A stretch of DNA of 64,000 bases from Cordylochernes scorpioides (Eukaryota; Arthropoda; Arachnida; Pseudoscorpiones; Chernetidae), in contig CP092879.1 in the NCBI GenBank assembly GCA_030710605.1, positions 20,165,582-20,229,581 on the forward strand. Reading direction: 5' to 3'. The notes beneath the pieces are model-generated. The model searched no databases. It was given only the letters and a program-made list of their open reading frames with translations, and was not told the origin of the DNA. How positions within the stretch are numbered: position 1 is the first letter of the stretch; each line of letters starts with the position of its first letter. Of this stretch, positions 23,106-34,832 are shown one piece after another. The position numbers and the translations under genes were made by a program.

Positions 23106-23598
23106 TTTAAACTCGCTAAGAATTGCCTAAGAAAGAATTGTCAAACTTGTCCCTCTCTTAAGAACCATGACACATTTCAAACGACTAGTTGTAAATTAGT
23201 AAATACTATTTATAAATTAACATGCCAAATTTGTCAACTATCATATATAGGACAAACGTGTAATCCATTAAATATACGAATAAACCTACATAGAAACCAC
23301 GCTAAAAAATCAATTGGTAATATATATGAAAGAACACAATCAATTACATACTTTTAACAACTTTAAGATAGAAATACTAGACATATGTCAAAACAAAAAA
23401 CAACGACTATTATTAGAAAACAACTACATTTATAAACACAACACATTATTCCCTTATGGACTTAATGACGAATTAAACTACACATATAAACCACAAACAG
23501 AAGAAATTTCAACTTATGAAATCAGCTGCAAATACAAAAAAAAAATGAATTTAAAACTAAACCTAATAAAACTAGAGGTAAAACTACCAATAAATTAG
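23106..23598 (+). pseudogene. Naiad GIY-YIG frame, unit 1
   Basis: Open from the TAA at 23103-23105. It contains CLRKNCQTC, CQICQLSYIGQTC and the Arg helix. A 2-nt loss in the TATATATG stretch at about 23322 shifts the frame relative to the other copies. After the 10-A run at about 23536 the frame continues to KLPIN and stops, whereas the RT N-terminus is encoded in another phase. No ATG precedes the nuclease core. Confidence 0.8.
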
Positions 23599-25527
23599 GT
23601 TACATTGAATTTGAAGAACTACTGAACCCAAAACAAATGTATACTAACAACTTCGTCGATAAATTTATTAAAACATTATTTAAACTAAATAATAATAAAT
23701 TTATCAAACTTATAGAATATATTAAAATTCATAATCTGACTAACAGATTAATAGATATCACACACGACATCTTTAAATACAGAAAAATTAAACAATCTAC
23801 TAATAACATTAATATTATCATTAAATTTAATAACAATTTATTTAATCATATTAAATTTAATGATATTTTTAATAACCAAAACATCAATAATCTTTTCCCT
23901 ATAAAAAATTTAAATTTCAAAACAATCTGGAGATACAACAAAAATATAGGTAGTTTAGTTTGCAATTATAACCAATTTTTTAATAATTTGGCAAATTTTA
24001 AAAAATTAAATGTAATTGCAACAACTATATTGATATATATAAGTTCTCAGGTCATATATTAACTAGCAATTTTTCTTTTTTAAATCCAGAATATCAGGAT
24101 ATTTTAAATAAAGGGTATAAATATATACCTCAAATTAAACAAAATTATAATAATACAATTAAATCTATATTAAAAGATATAGATATTTTCATAAATAAAA
24201 CTAGTATAAAATACAGTATTCCAGAATTTACTTTTCTGGAATGGAAACATAATATTAAAAAGGAAATTATAAATTATTATAATAATACACTTAAATACAC
24301 AAAACCTAATTCAGATATTCCTTCTTTTAAAGAAAATATAATTAATTTACAGAAGGACTTTATTATCACTCCTATAGATAAATGTTCCAATAACTTATCT
24401 ATAATTTGTAAAAATCTATACCACGATATACTAAAAAAGGAAATTGATAATAATCATAAATACACTTTTGCTAGAACTACAGCCACAAAAATAAAAAAAG
24501 ACATCAAAAACGTTGAAAATTCCCTAAATATTTATAATCACTACAAAATCCAAACATACCAAAGTTCTATATAATTCCTAAACTACACAAAAAACCTATT
24601 TCTTTCAGAACAATCACATCTGGTATAAATTCAGTTATAAAAAACATTGATATACAATTAGCTTCAACACTACAATTTATTATAAATAAATTAACTAATA
24701 AATATAAATATAAATTTATCGACTCAAATAAAAAAATCATTAACTATTTAATGAACAATTGGACAAACATTGAAACAGTACACACATTTGACTTTGAGGA
24801 CCTATATTCTAAAATAAATTTAAGAGATCTAAATAATAAAATAACCAATTTATTTAACGAAATCATTAATGATAAAACTTTCCACATTAAAATTATTCAT
24901 AACAGATATAAAACAATTAAATTAGATCTTAAAACAGCAAAAACTCTACTGGAAACATTTTTAAATTTTAACTATATAGAATTTAAAAATAAAATATATA
25001 TTCAATCAGAAGGCGTTCCCATGGGAACTTCTTCTAGTCCTTTATTAGCAAATCTAATATTATTCTGGTACGAAAGAGAATACTTTCTACAAAATAATGT
25101 TAATTGGCAAATGTTCCGTTATGTAGATGACATTATAATATTTAATAATCCACAGTTCAAAAACTTAATACCTAAAATATATCCTAAATACTTGAAACTT
25201 AAGAACAATGAAAAAATTTATAGAAACAAAAAAGTTAACTTTTTAGACCTAAATATAGACCTTACAAATAATGCTATTAAAATTTATAATAAAAAAAGTA
25301 ATTATAATTTCAATATTATAAAATACTGTAATATGAATTCTAATATATCATTAAATTGCTGTAAAGGTATATATTTTGGTCAGTTTCTAAGATTTTATAG
25401 AATAAATAATATATTAGAAAATTTCATAGAAGATGTTAAAAATTTAAACATGGAATTTATTAAAAACAAATTTAGTATCAGACAAGTAAAATATTTCAAC
25501 AGTATATCAATTATAAAATACTTTTAA
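23590..25527 (+). pseudogene. Naiad RT protein, unit 1 (frameshifted)
   Basis: The frame starts before MYTNNFVDKF (23637) and breaks at about 24005, where one A is missing after NLANFKK. It resumes and breaks again near 24545. From 24751 an uninterrupted 258-residue frame covers RT motif A (TFDFEDLYSKI), motif B (EGVPMGTSSSPLLANL) and motif C (FRYVDDIIIF), to the stop at 25527. The catalytic residues are present, but the protein could not be made whole from this copy. Confidence 0.85.
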
Positions 25528-26765
25528 AAAAATGAATGGAAGTATCCATTTATTAAATCAACTTTCTATAATTTCTCTCAATAATAACTAATACAAATTT
25601 ATAATCTTTATCAATTAGTTAAACTTAAATTAAATAGCTGATTTGAAGATTTTTTCACAAGATTTTTAAAGTAATATTGTATAGAGTTCATTTTGTTTAA
25701 TCTCCAATTTCTGGGGAGGAAAATGGAAATTAAATAAAAGTGAATTTTCACAATTAATAGCTTTATTAAACTCTAATAATTTGCCTTTTTAAAGGAATAT
25801 TGAAAGATGAATAAGTGTTGAATCAGTTATATTAATATAACTGGCTGTAAAGATTATAAAGTTTGGATTTCTTCCCTTAACTATCTTTTCTTTCTTCTTT
25901 GGATGTCTTGTTGTTCTAAAACTTCAAAATAAACGGTCTAATTTTGTCCCCCCCCACAACATGTGTCATCCAGAAATAGATGTTTACAGTTGGAGGCGTC
26001 GTGGACGTGGTAGGTTCACAGTTGGAATTTGTTAACACTTATATTTGTTATATCTATTTATATAAATGTTTCACTGAAGTAACTTTATATTAACACATAA
26101 AATCCGGTTGAAAAGAGATCTATGACATAATAGAGAAGGGATGAAATGTCGCTGAACTTCTATTTGAGAAGTACCGGTTCAGCAGATCTCTTTTTCCAAT
26201 AATTACTCCAATTAAATTTTTTTTGTATATGTCTGGTCTACCATTAGGGTTTCAAAACATAATAACCAAACTTATAACAAAAGTAAATTCATAGTATAGA
26301 TATATTACTAAATACAACTATTTATACTCATATTTTAAAATAAAAAAAATTTTAAAAAATCATTTAAAAAAAAAAAAGGATAAAATATAAAATTATAAAA
26401 ATATATATATATACTAACAATCTTATCTACCTTCTTTACAAAACTTTTTATTTTCTTATTATTAGTTTGATTAAAAGTGCATGGTTCTGTCTTTCTCTCT
26501 TTTCTCTAACTACTAAAATTTATAATATTATATATATTCTCACTTCTATTATTCTATATATAGGATAGAGTATGTCTAAATGACGTGTAAAAGCCGATGC
26601 AAAAGACGTTACGTTGTTAAATTTTATTGTTATTAATTATAAATATATAATTAACTAGATGATGTTTTAGAAGTAAAGGACTTTTTTTTCTCTTTATCTA
26701 TACTAAATAATAACAATTTACAAATTTTATAATTTGAATTTAAATAATCAAAATAATGAAGATAA
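25528..26765 (+). other. Naiad 3' non-coding region, unit 1
   Basis: AT-rich and conserved between units. It includes CTTTTTAAAGGAATATTG, a C7 tract, GGAGGCGTCGTGGACG, the structured motif and (TA)n. Confidence 0.75.
26110..26196 (+). ncRNA. Three-way-junction motif of Naiad (unit 1)
   Basis: Same fold as at 3721-3808: outer GAGATCT/AGATCTC, hairpin GACAT/ATGTC, hairpin GCTGAAC/GTTCAGC. The only changes from the neighbouring unit lie in loops (for example AGTACCGG versus AGTCCCGG). Confidence 0.6.
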
Positions 26766-27363
26766 TTTTAATAGAAAACTTAACTATAAAACTATACAAC
26801 TATTTATTGTTATAATTAATTTAGATTTAGCTTGCTAATTTAACCAAATCCACTTGATATGATTTATCATTCTTATCAGTTTGCTCCTTGAGTTTTAAAT
26901 GTGGAATCACTGTTATATTTTTGTTATATAGTTTTTAAACTATATTAATTCATATGAGCTTCCTCTATGATATATTTTTATATATAATATAATATACAAA
27001 TTTAATTATATATTAGATATTCTAATATAAATAAAACTCCATACAGATTTTAATTATCTTTTATTGTTTGATTATGAAAAAGTAAATTATAAAAGTAATT
27101 TTAGAAAAAATAACTTCAGAACTTTTGTTTTTTTCAGTGTTTAATTAGTTTAAAGATGTTTTTATTAGTTATTCTTAAAAATATAACAGATAACAAACAG
27201 TAATATCTATATTTTTATAGATTAATTATTCATTTTATTACAAATTTAATCACCACAAAAACAATTAAGAAAATATATTTAAAAAAAAATTTTTTTTCAT
27301 AAGAATAACAAACTAAAAAACTAAAAAAAACTACAAACATACTAGGGTTAGCACCTCTTTTAT

Positions 27364-27860
27364 GTTAATTTAAACTCGCTAAGAATTGCCTAAGAAAGAA
27401 TTGTCAAACTTGTCCCTCTCTTAAGAACCATGACACATTTCAAACGACTAGTTGTAAATTAGTAAATACTATTTATAAATTAACATGCCAAATTTGTCAA
27501 CTATCATATATAGGACAAACGTGTAATCCATTAAATATACGAATAAACCTACATAGAAACCACGCTGAAAAATCAATTCGTATTATATATATCAAAGAAC
27601 ACAATCAATTACATACTTTTAACAACTTTAAGATAGAAATACTAGACATATGTCAAAACAAAAAACAACGACTATTATTAGAAAACAACTACATTTATAA
27701 ACACAACACATTATTCCCTTATGGACTTAATGACGAATTAAACTACACATACAAACCACAAACAGAAGAAATTTCAACTTATGAAATCAGCTGCAAAGCC
27801 AAAAAAATGAATTTAAAACTAAACCTAATAAAACTAGAGGTAAAACTACCAATAAATTAG
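27364..27860 (+). pseudogene. Naiad GIY-YIG frame, unit 2
   Basis: Same Cys-rich and SYIGQTC segments as unit 1. Changes include HAEKSIR for HAKKSIG and IYIKEH for IYMKEH. The A-run after the domain has 7 A (preceded by GCC), again leaving the RT region out of frame. Ends at KLPIN, 27858-27860. Confidence 0.78.
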
Positions 27861-27897
27861 GTCACATTGAATTTGAAGAACTACTGAACCCAAAAAA

Positions 27898-29790
27898 ATG
27901 TATACTAACAACTTCGTCGATAAATTTACTAAAACATTATTTAAACTAAATAATAATAAATTTATCAAACTTATAGAATATATTAAAATTCATAATCTGA
28001 CTAACAGATTAATAGATATCACACACGACATCTTTAAATACAGAAAAATTAAACAATCTACTAATAACATTAATATTATCATTAAATTTAATAACAATTT
28101 ATTTAATCATATTAAATTTAATGATATTTTTAATAACCAAAACATCAATAATCTTTTCCCTATAAAAAATTTAAATTTCAAAACAATCTGGAGATACAAC
28201 AAAAATATAGGTAGTTTAGTTTGCAATTATAACCAATTTATTAATAATTTGGCAAATTTTAAAAAAATTAAATGTAATTGCAACAACTATATTGATAGAT
28301 ATAAGTTCTCAGGTCATATATTAACTAGCAATTTTTCTTTTTTAAATCCAGAATATCAGGATATTTTAAATAAAGGGTATAAATATATACCTCAAATTAA
28401 ACACAATTATAATAATACAATTAAATCTATATTAAAAGATATAGATATTTTCATAAGTAAAACTAGTATAAAATACAGTATTCCAGAATTTACTTTTCTG
28501 GAATGGAAACATAATATTAAAAAGGAAATTATAAATTATTATAATAATACACTTAAATACACAAAACCTAATTCAGATATTCCTTCTTTTAAAGAAAATA
28601 TAATTAATTTACAGAAGGACTTTATTATCACTCCTATAGATAAATGCTCCAATAACTTATCTATAATTTGTAAAAATCTATACCACGATATACTAAAAAA
28701 GGAAATTGATAATAATCATAAATACACTTTTGCTAGAACTACAGCCACAAAAATCAAAAAAGACATCAAAAACGTTGAAAATTCACTAAAAATTTATAAT
28801 CACTACAAAAATCCAAACATACCAAAGTTCTATATAATTCCTAAACTACACAAAAAACCTATTTCTTTCAGAACAATCACATCTGGTATAAATTCAGTTA
28901 TAAAAAACATTGATATACAATTAGCTTCAACACTACAATTTATCATAAATAAATTAACTAATAAATATAATTATAAATTTATCGACTAAAATAAAAAAAA
29001 TCATTAACTATTTAATGAACAATTGGACAAACATTGAAACAGTACACACATTTGACTTTGAGGACCTATATTCTAAAATAAATTTAAGAGATCTAAATAA
29101 TAAAATAACCAATTTATTTAACGAAATCATTAATGATAAAACTTTCCACATTAAAATTATTCATAACAGATATAAAACAATTAAATTAGATCTTAAAACA
29201 GCAAAAACTCTACTGGAAACATTTTTAAATTTTAACTATATAGAATTTAAAAATAAAATATATATTCAATCAGAAGGCGTTCCCATGGGAACTTCTTCTA
29301 GTCCTTTATTAGCAAATCTAATATTATTCTGGTACGAAAGAGAATACTTTCTACAAAATAATGTTAATTGGCAAATGTTCCGTTATGTAGATGACATTAT
29401 AATATTTAATAATCCACAGTTCAAAAACTTAATACCTAAAATATATCCTAAATACTTGAAACTTAAGAACAATGAAAAAATTTATAGAAACAAAAAGTTA
29501 ACTTTTTAGACCTAAATATAGACCTCACAAATAATGCTATTAAAATTTATAATAAAAAAAGTAATTATAATATAAATATTATAAAATACTGTAATATGAA
29601 TTCTAATATATCATTAAATTGCTGTAAAGGTATATATTTTGGTCAGTTTCTAAGATTTTATAGAATAAATAATATATTAGAAAATTTCATAGAAGATGTT
29701 AAAAATTTAAACATGGAATTTATTAAAAACAAATTTAGTATCAGACAAGTAAAATATTTCAACAGTATATCAATTATAAAATATTAAAAA
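27898..29790 (+). pseudogene. Naiad RT protein, unit 2 (nonsense and frameshift)
   Basis: The first part is open for 363 residues from MYTNNFVDKF through KFYIIPKLHKKP to a TAA at 28987-28989. There the other copy has TCA, so a single C-to-A change makes the stop. The palm follows (29015-29509) with EDLY, GVPMGTSSSP and YVDD, then a lost A near 29495 shifts the frame before the thumb (29596-29787). The lesions differ from those in unit 1, so the units decayed independently after a common, probably intact source. Confidence 0.85.
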
Positions 29791-30374
29791 AAAAATAAAT
29801 GGAAATATCCATTTATTAAATCAACTTTCTATAATTTCTCTCAATAATAACTAATACAAATTTATAATCTTTATCAATTAGTTAAACTTAAATTAAATAG
29901 CTGATTTGAAGATTTTTTCACAAGATTTTTAAAGTAATATTGTATAGAGTTCATTTTGTTTAATCTCCAATTTCTGGGGAGGAAAATGGAAATTAAATAA
30001 AAGTGAATTTTCACAATTAATAGCTTTATTAAACTCTAATAATTTGCCTTTTTAAAGGAATATTGAAAGATGAATAAGTGTTGAATCAGTTATATTAATA
30101 TAATTGGCTGTAAAGATTATAAAGTTTGGATTTCTTCCCTTAACTATCTTTTCTTTCTTCTTTGGATGTCTTGTTGTTCTAAAACTTCAAAATAAACGGT
30201 CTAATTTTGTCCCCCCCCCCCACAACATGTGTCATCCAGAAATAGATGTTTACAGTTGGAGGCGTCGTGGACGTGGTAGGTTCACAGTTGGAATTTGTTA
30301 ACACTTATATTTGATATATCTATTCATATAAATGTTTCACTGAAGTAACTTTATATTAACACAAAAAACCTGTT

Positions 30375-30461
30375 GAAAAGAGATCTATGACATAATAGAG
30401 AATGGATGAAATGTCGCTGAACTTCTATTTGAGAAGTCCCGGTTCAGCAGATCTCTTTTTC
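30375..30461 (+). ncRNA. Three-way-junction motif of Naiad (unit 2)
   Basis: Identical helices to unit 1; one loop difference (GAGAATGG for GAGAAGGG). Confidence 0.6.
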
Positions 30462-31015
30462 CAATAATTACTCCAATTAAAATTTTTGTGTATATGTCTG
30501 GTCTACCATTAGGGTTTCAAAACATAATAACCAAACTTATAACAAAAGTTAATTCATAGTATAGATATATTACTAAATACAACTATTTATACTCATATTT
30601 TAAAATAAAAAATCATAAAAAAAAGGATAAAATATAAAATTATAAAAATATATATATATATACTAACAATCTTATCTACCTTCTTTACAAAACTTTTGTT
30701 TTCTTATTATTAGTTTGATTAAAAGTGCATGGTTCTGTCTTTCTCTCTTTTCTCTAACTACTAAAATTTATAATATTATATATATTCTCACTTCTATTAT
30801 TCTATATATAGGATAGAGTATGTCTAAATGACGTGTAAAAGCCGATGCAAAAGACGTTACGTTGTTAAATTTTATTGTTATTAATTATAAATATATAATT
30901 AACTAGATGATGTTTTAGAAGTAAAGGACTTTTTTTTTCTCTCTATCTATACTAAATAATAACAATTTACAAATTTTATAATTTGAATTTAAATAATCAA
31001 ATAATGAAGATAATT

Positions 31016-31204
31016 TTAATAGAAAACTTAACTATAAAACTATACAACTATTTATTGTTATAATTAATTTAGATTTAGCTTGCTAATCTAACCAAATCCA
31101 CTTGATATGATTTATCATTCTTATCAGTTTGCTCCTTGAGTTTTAAATGTGGAATCACTGTTATATTTTTGTTATATAGTTTTTACACTATATATATATA
31201 TAAA
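31016..31204 (+). repeat. Naiad third partial unit and 3' end in (TA)n
   Basis: Repeats the first ~175 bp of the units (AATAGAAAACTTAACTAT to TTTTTACACTATA) and stops at (TA)n. The subfamily B plus-strand copy at 41350 ends at the same point, so this is probably the true 3' end, giving a terminal pseudo-LTR repeat. Confidence 0.7.
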
Positions 31205-31429
31205 CAAAGGCCAGAACAAAAATTAATAAAAATACGAAAACCATTATTTACATATAGTAACGCTAATTTTGTAATTTTTTTTTTAATTGCATTGTGTGCA
31301 CTTACCGTAACTTAGTAATATAAATTTCTCCCTCAATACTGAATATTTTTGTAAAAAAAAAAAAAAACACTCGTATAAAAAGATATTTCAAAAAAAGTAC
31401 GCAAGCAACTTGAAAAAAAAAAAAATGCA

Positions 31430-31672
31430 GAACGCTCATTGGTCGCTTAATTGGCCTGGTGTTGTTACTTCGCATCGCATTTACTCCGCGTAAAAAAATT
31501 TTCAAATGAAAAAATAAATAGCCAAAAATACTAATCAAAATGTAGCTGAAAATTTCCTCAGGTGTATAAAAAGCGACAGACAAAATTTGGTACCAATTGG
31601 TTCAGTAGTTTTTGAGTTTATCGCGAAACAGACAACAGACATTGACTTTTATATATAAGAAGCTATTAGGAA
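31430..31672. repeat. LINE-tail-like dispersed repeat (empty-site copy)
   Basis: Contains CCAAAAATACTAATCAAAAT, CCTCAGGTGTATAAAAAGCG and TTTATCGCGAAACAGAC, ending in CATTGACTTTTATATATA. The same repeat occurs at 46485-46574 plus 47232-47350, where it is interrupted by a LINE fragment. Its end resembles 3' tails of RTE-like elements in arthropods. Confidence 0.7.
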
Positions 31673-31818
31673 AAGTTTCTGCACATTTACACATCCATTT
31701 TAACCTAAATATTTATAATGGGGGAAACTTTTTTTTTTATTGTTCTTCCTTAAAATCTACAGGAATTTGAGTTGTTGAGATCGAAAAAAAAAATCTAGGC
31801 AAAAATGATAGATCACAT

Positions 31819-32126
31819 TTATTTGGCCGAAATCAAAAAGGTTAGGGCGAATACAATGAAGAAAACACGATCCAACAAAGTTGCCGCCAGCAACCAGACA
31901 GCTGGAAAAGTGACAGTTTCCTCTTCAGAACGCTCAGAGGACAAGATTGTACTCCTATCCTCGACCATATCCATGGACTCAGTCGGGATTCCCAAAGGTC
32001 CCCGTAGAGCCAACAGAAAGGAAGGAGGGGTCCATCTAGGGACCCGGAGTCCAGCCAGGGTATTAGTCAGCAAGGTGAGCATCAGAACAGCGGTCAGGGC
32101 CAGAACGGATGGGTTAAGGAAGGGGA
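31819..32126 (-). CDS. Nicotinic-receptor-like ion channel, last exon (M3, loop, M4)
   Basis: Minus-strand exon from 32126 (after GTGCAG) to the TAA at 31821-31819. The peptide begins PFLNPSVLALTAVLMLTLLT, which is a good third transmembrane helix (M3). A short cytoplasmic loop of ~50 residues follows, then M4 (AVWLLAATLLDRVFFIVFAL), ending with FLISAK. The LDR-FF-F pattern is typical of the nAChR M4. The intron before it is only 47 nt (32173-32127), and the phase-1 join restores one frame across M2-M3. The M3-M4 loop is short for an nAChR. I call the family with good confidence from the combined helices, but not the subunit type. Confidence 0.8.
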
Positions 32127-32173
32127 CTGCACAACCAAGTCAAAAGAGATGTCACCGAGATAAGATGCCTCAC

Positions 32174-32478
32174 CTGCTAACGGGCCTGAGACAGCTTGAC
32201 TCTCCAGGTAGACAGTACAGGCCAGCGAGATCGCCAGGGAAGATGCACACAGAATGACCCGCGTGGTGCTCCTGGTTGGCAGCCAGAAGGACGCCAGGCT
32301 AATCAATATGGCAGCTTGTCCAGGAGCCTTCACCACAGAAAGCGAGGCAAATGTTCTTCTTTGGAACTGCATGGTTGTCGTCAAGGTCCAAAAACTCTCA
32401 TTTTTTGAAATAGAAAAACTATTGTGACGGTTTAAAGTCGAGTTTTTCAATTCCCAAAAAGGATTGGTATCAAAATAA
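32174..32478 (-). CDS. Nicotinic-receptor-like ion channel, exon with M1 and M2
   Basis: Acceptor ATTATTTGCAG precedes 32478; donor GTGAGG starts at 32173. The peptide starts in the last extracellular strands (NPFWELKNS, WTLTTTMQFQRRTF, the family's QRR before M1). M1 is VVKAPGQAAILISLASFWLP, with the conserved proline. After a short turn M2 is RVILCASSLAISLACTVYLE. In muscle-type nAChRs the turn is GEK; here it is STT/R, so the intracellular charged ring that sets cation selectivity is altered. The protein would sit in the plasma membrane as part of a pentamer. The incoming phase 2 matches the exon at 44842-45091. Confidence 0.8.
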
Positions 32479-32579
32479 CTGCAAATAATCAAAAGAATGG
32501 CTGGTTTAAAAACACAAACAAGTACACATTTCTTTATATATTTATACATTTATTTTAATGTCATTATACATAAATGATT

Positions 32580-32870
32580 AAACAGTGAAGGTTGCAGAGT
32601 TTGGGTGGATTTTGATACCTTAACCCGCGTACGGCCATTATCTGGCAACCTCAGACTTCTACTTGTTTGGAATATTGAAGAGTATTTACTTGGTGAACAT
32701 TTAAAAGTGATGCAAATTTATTCCAAGCTGTTAGAGGGTGGTTTAGAGAGTTGGATCAGGCGTTTTTTTTAAGGGCTTTTGCACGTTGGCAACAACGCTG
32801 TATCAAATGTGCACAGAAGGAAGGTGGATATATTGAATGATTATAATATACAAGGTACGATTAAAAATTA
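32580..32870 (+). pseudogene. mariner-like transposase, C-terminal fragment
   Basis: Two frames together give KVAEFGWIL, ATSDFYLFGILKS (compare the mariner -APSDFHLF-LK- motif), AVRGWFRELDQAFF and ARWQQRCIKCAQKEGGYIE. The last part is the usual WxxRCxKC..GxYxE end of mariner transposases. It is frameshifted and 5' truncated. It lies within the 12.4-kb intron of the receptor-like gene. Confidence 0.65.
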
Positions 32871-32941
32871 ACCTATATAAAAATAGAGTTATTTTATAAT
32901 AAAGCCCAAAAAAAAAAGAATAGCAGCACTGCTAAAAGCTC

Positions 32942-34050
32942 ATGCGTAAATCTCATTGTAAGAAGATAAAAATTCTATGTTTATCGCTCACGTCGGCTTT
33001 TGAAGAAAGAGCTAACATTAAATTTGGTTTTGAATTAAATAAATATTTTACTGAGACATCAAAATTGTTAAAAAGGAAACGTATGGGAATGAAAAATTTC
33101 AAAACCTCAAGTACACACACACACATTTCTGATACAATAGATTTAAAGATGGCCGTCAGAGTATCAAGGATGATCCAAGGTTCCCTCAACTTCGACGACG
33201 GACCACAACATCCAGCAAGTTAGTGATTTAATTTATGCTAATAGAAACATAACTATTGGAACGATAGTGAAAATAGTTGGAATTTCATATGGTAGCTGCC
33301 AAAGCATTGTTTATGAACATTTAAACATGAAAAAAACTTTGTGGTTACTTTGTTCCACGACATCTAACCATACAACAAAAACAGAACATATTGGACATTT
33401 GCAGTGATTTAATTGAAAGTGCAATTAATAACAGATATTAAAAAACAATAATAAATGGATATGAAACTTGGTGCTATCTTTATGATCCACAAACAAAGAA
33501 GCAATCACTTGAATGGTACACTCCGAGTTCCGAGAGAAGAAAAAAGTTCGTCTTGACCGATCAAAAGGAAAAGTGATACTTATTGTATTCTTAATACCAA
33601 AGAGTTATACATTATGAGTTTATATTTGAGAAGATTCTATCAATTAAAACACATACAAAGAAATATTTGTGCGCCTTAGAGATTCAATACGAAGAAAAAG
33701 AAACCAGCTTTCAGTCACAACAATGGAAGTCGCTTCATGACACCGCCCCTGCCCATAAAGCCACCTTGGTTATGATTATCTAGCTAAGCACTCTGTGGCT
33801 GTTTTATCACATCTTCCTTTTCCCCCGTAACTCCCCCTGTGAGTTATTTTATTTTCCTAAGCTCAAACTTGCGTTGAAAGGAAGACGCTTTTCGTCATCT
33901 AAAGAGGTTATTGAAAATGCGAAGGCTGAAATATACAAGCTCAAGAAAATAAACTATGAAACCGCTTTTAAACAGCTATTTGACCGATGGAAAAAATGTG
34001 TAGACAAGAGAGAGGTAGGGTTCTATTTTAAAAACGACGAATAAATTGAT
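32942..34050 (+). pseudogene. mariner-like transposase pseudogene
   Basis: The N-terminus is recognisable (EERANIKFGFELNKYFTETS; DDGPQHPAS). A second helix-turn-helix follows (ITIGTIVKIVGISYGSCQSI), then the first catalytic-block text NGYETWCYLYDPQTKKQSLE, the region of HDTAPAHKA, and the C-terminal LALKGRRF-like text near 33860-34000. The first catalytic Asp of the GDETW block is replaced by Tyr. Several stops and frameshifts are present. No terminal inverted repeats were assigned. It is a different lineage from the fragment just upstream. Confidence 0.72.
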
Positions 34051-34065
34051 TTAACTGATATATAT

Positions 34066-34323
34066 AGTAGAATTAAAAATAATTTATATGTAAAGTAGTT
34101 GTAAATTAAAGATGATTAAAGCAAATTATTAAATATTATTATTAGGGTAAAAAAATATTTTTAATTCTTTAAGTAACAATATAGGGCTATAACAAGTTCA
34201 CGCTTATTACTTCGGTCGTTAAGAATAAAAACTTTTTGTTACCCTAATAATAATATTTAATAATTTGCTTTAATCATCTTTAATTTACAACTACTTTACA
34301 TATAAATTATTTTAAATTCTACT
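34066..34323. repeat. Foldback element with ~82-85-bp arms
   Basis: Left arm 34066-34150 (AGTAGAATT ... TTATTAGGGTAA) is matched in reverse complement by 34239-34323 with one or two mismatches. The spacer is about 88 bp. No coding capacity. It is likely a MITE-like foldback; no target duplication was assigned. Confidence 0.85.
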
Positions 34324-34832
34324 TATCCGTTCAGTAATAGCTTGCTATACTGACATTATACTCTCAATTCGACTTTATACTCTTAAATCAACATCGAAAT
34401 TTTTGATAACTTTCCTTGAAAAAATATTATTAAACCTTATATATATATATATATATTTAAAAAAGATGCATATATTGGATTTCTAATTATTTTTATTGTT
34501 CCAATATTTCGAGGGGCAACTCGCCTCTCTTTATCGAGGATGTTTGTGTTTTTCACTAGAACATGCGCGCACGCGTACACCACTCTCGTTCTACAAGGCC
34601 AATGAGAGAATTGTATCTTTGACTCAACTATTGCCTTCAGTTTATATACAGCAAATAATTATATTTATATTTAATATTATAGATTATTATTTTATCTATG
34701 GAAGATATAAAGATTTATATACAACACAGTGTAATTGTAAATAATTGTGTTTACATATTAATTATAAATTATGTTTTTTTAAGCAAAATAAATTATTAAA
34801 TAAAAGGTATATACATAGTTATTTATAAATAA
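34324..34832. other. Unannotated stretch
   Basis: Holds a (TA)n tract near 34440 and a short plus frame (34496-34744) with no recognisable motif. Confidence 0.4.

Larger units (their letters stand above)
22503..26765 (+). mobile_element. Naiad subfamily A, tandem unit 1
   Basis: A full-length unit, measured from AATAGAAAACTTAACTAT to the next occurrence of the same sequence at 26766. It holds the GIY-YIG frame, the RT frame, a 3' non-coding region with CCCCCCC near 25950, the structured motif at 26110-26196 and a (TA)n tract near 26400. Tandem arrangement of this kind (pseudo-LTRs) is typical of PLEs. Coding frames carry private lesions. Confidence 0.88.
26766..31015 (+). mobile_element. Naiad subfamily A, tandem unit 2
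   Basis: Second unit of the array, 4250 bp, collinear with unit 1. It is the best preserved for the N-terminal RT region (27898-28989 open). It ends where a third partial unit starts at 31016. Confidence 0.88.
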
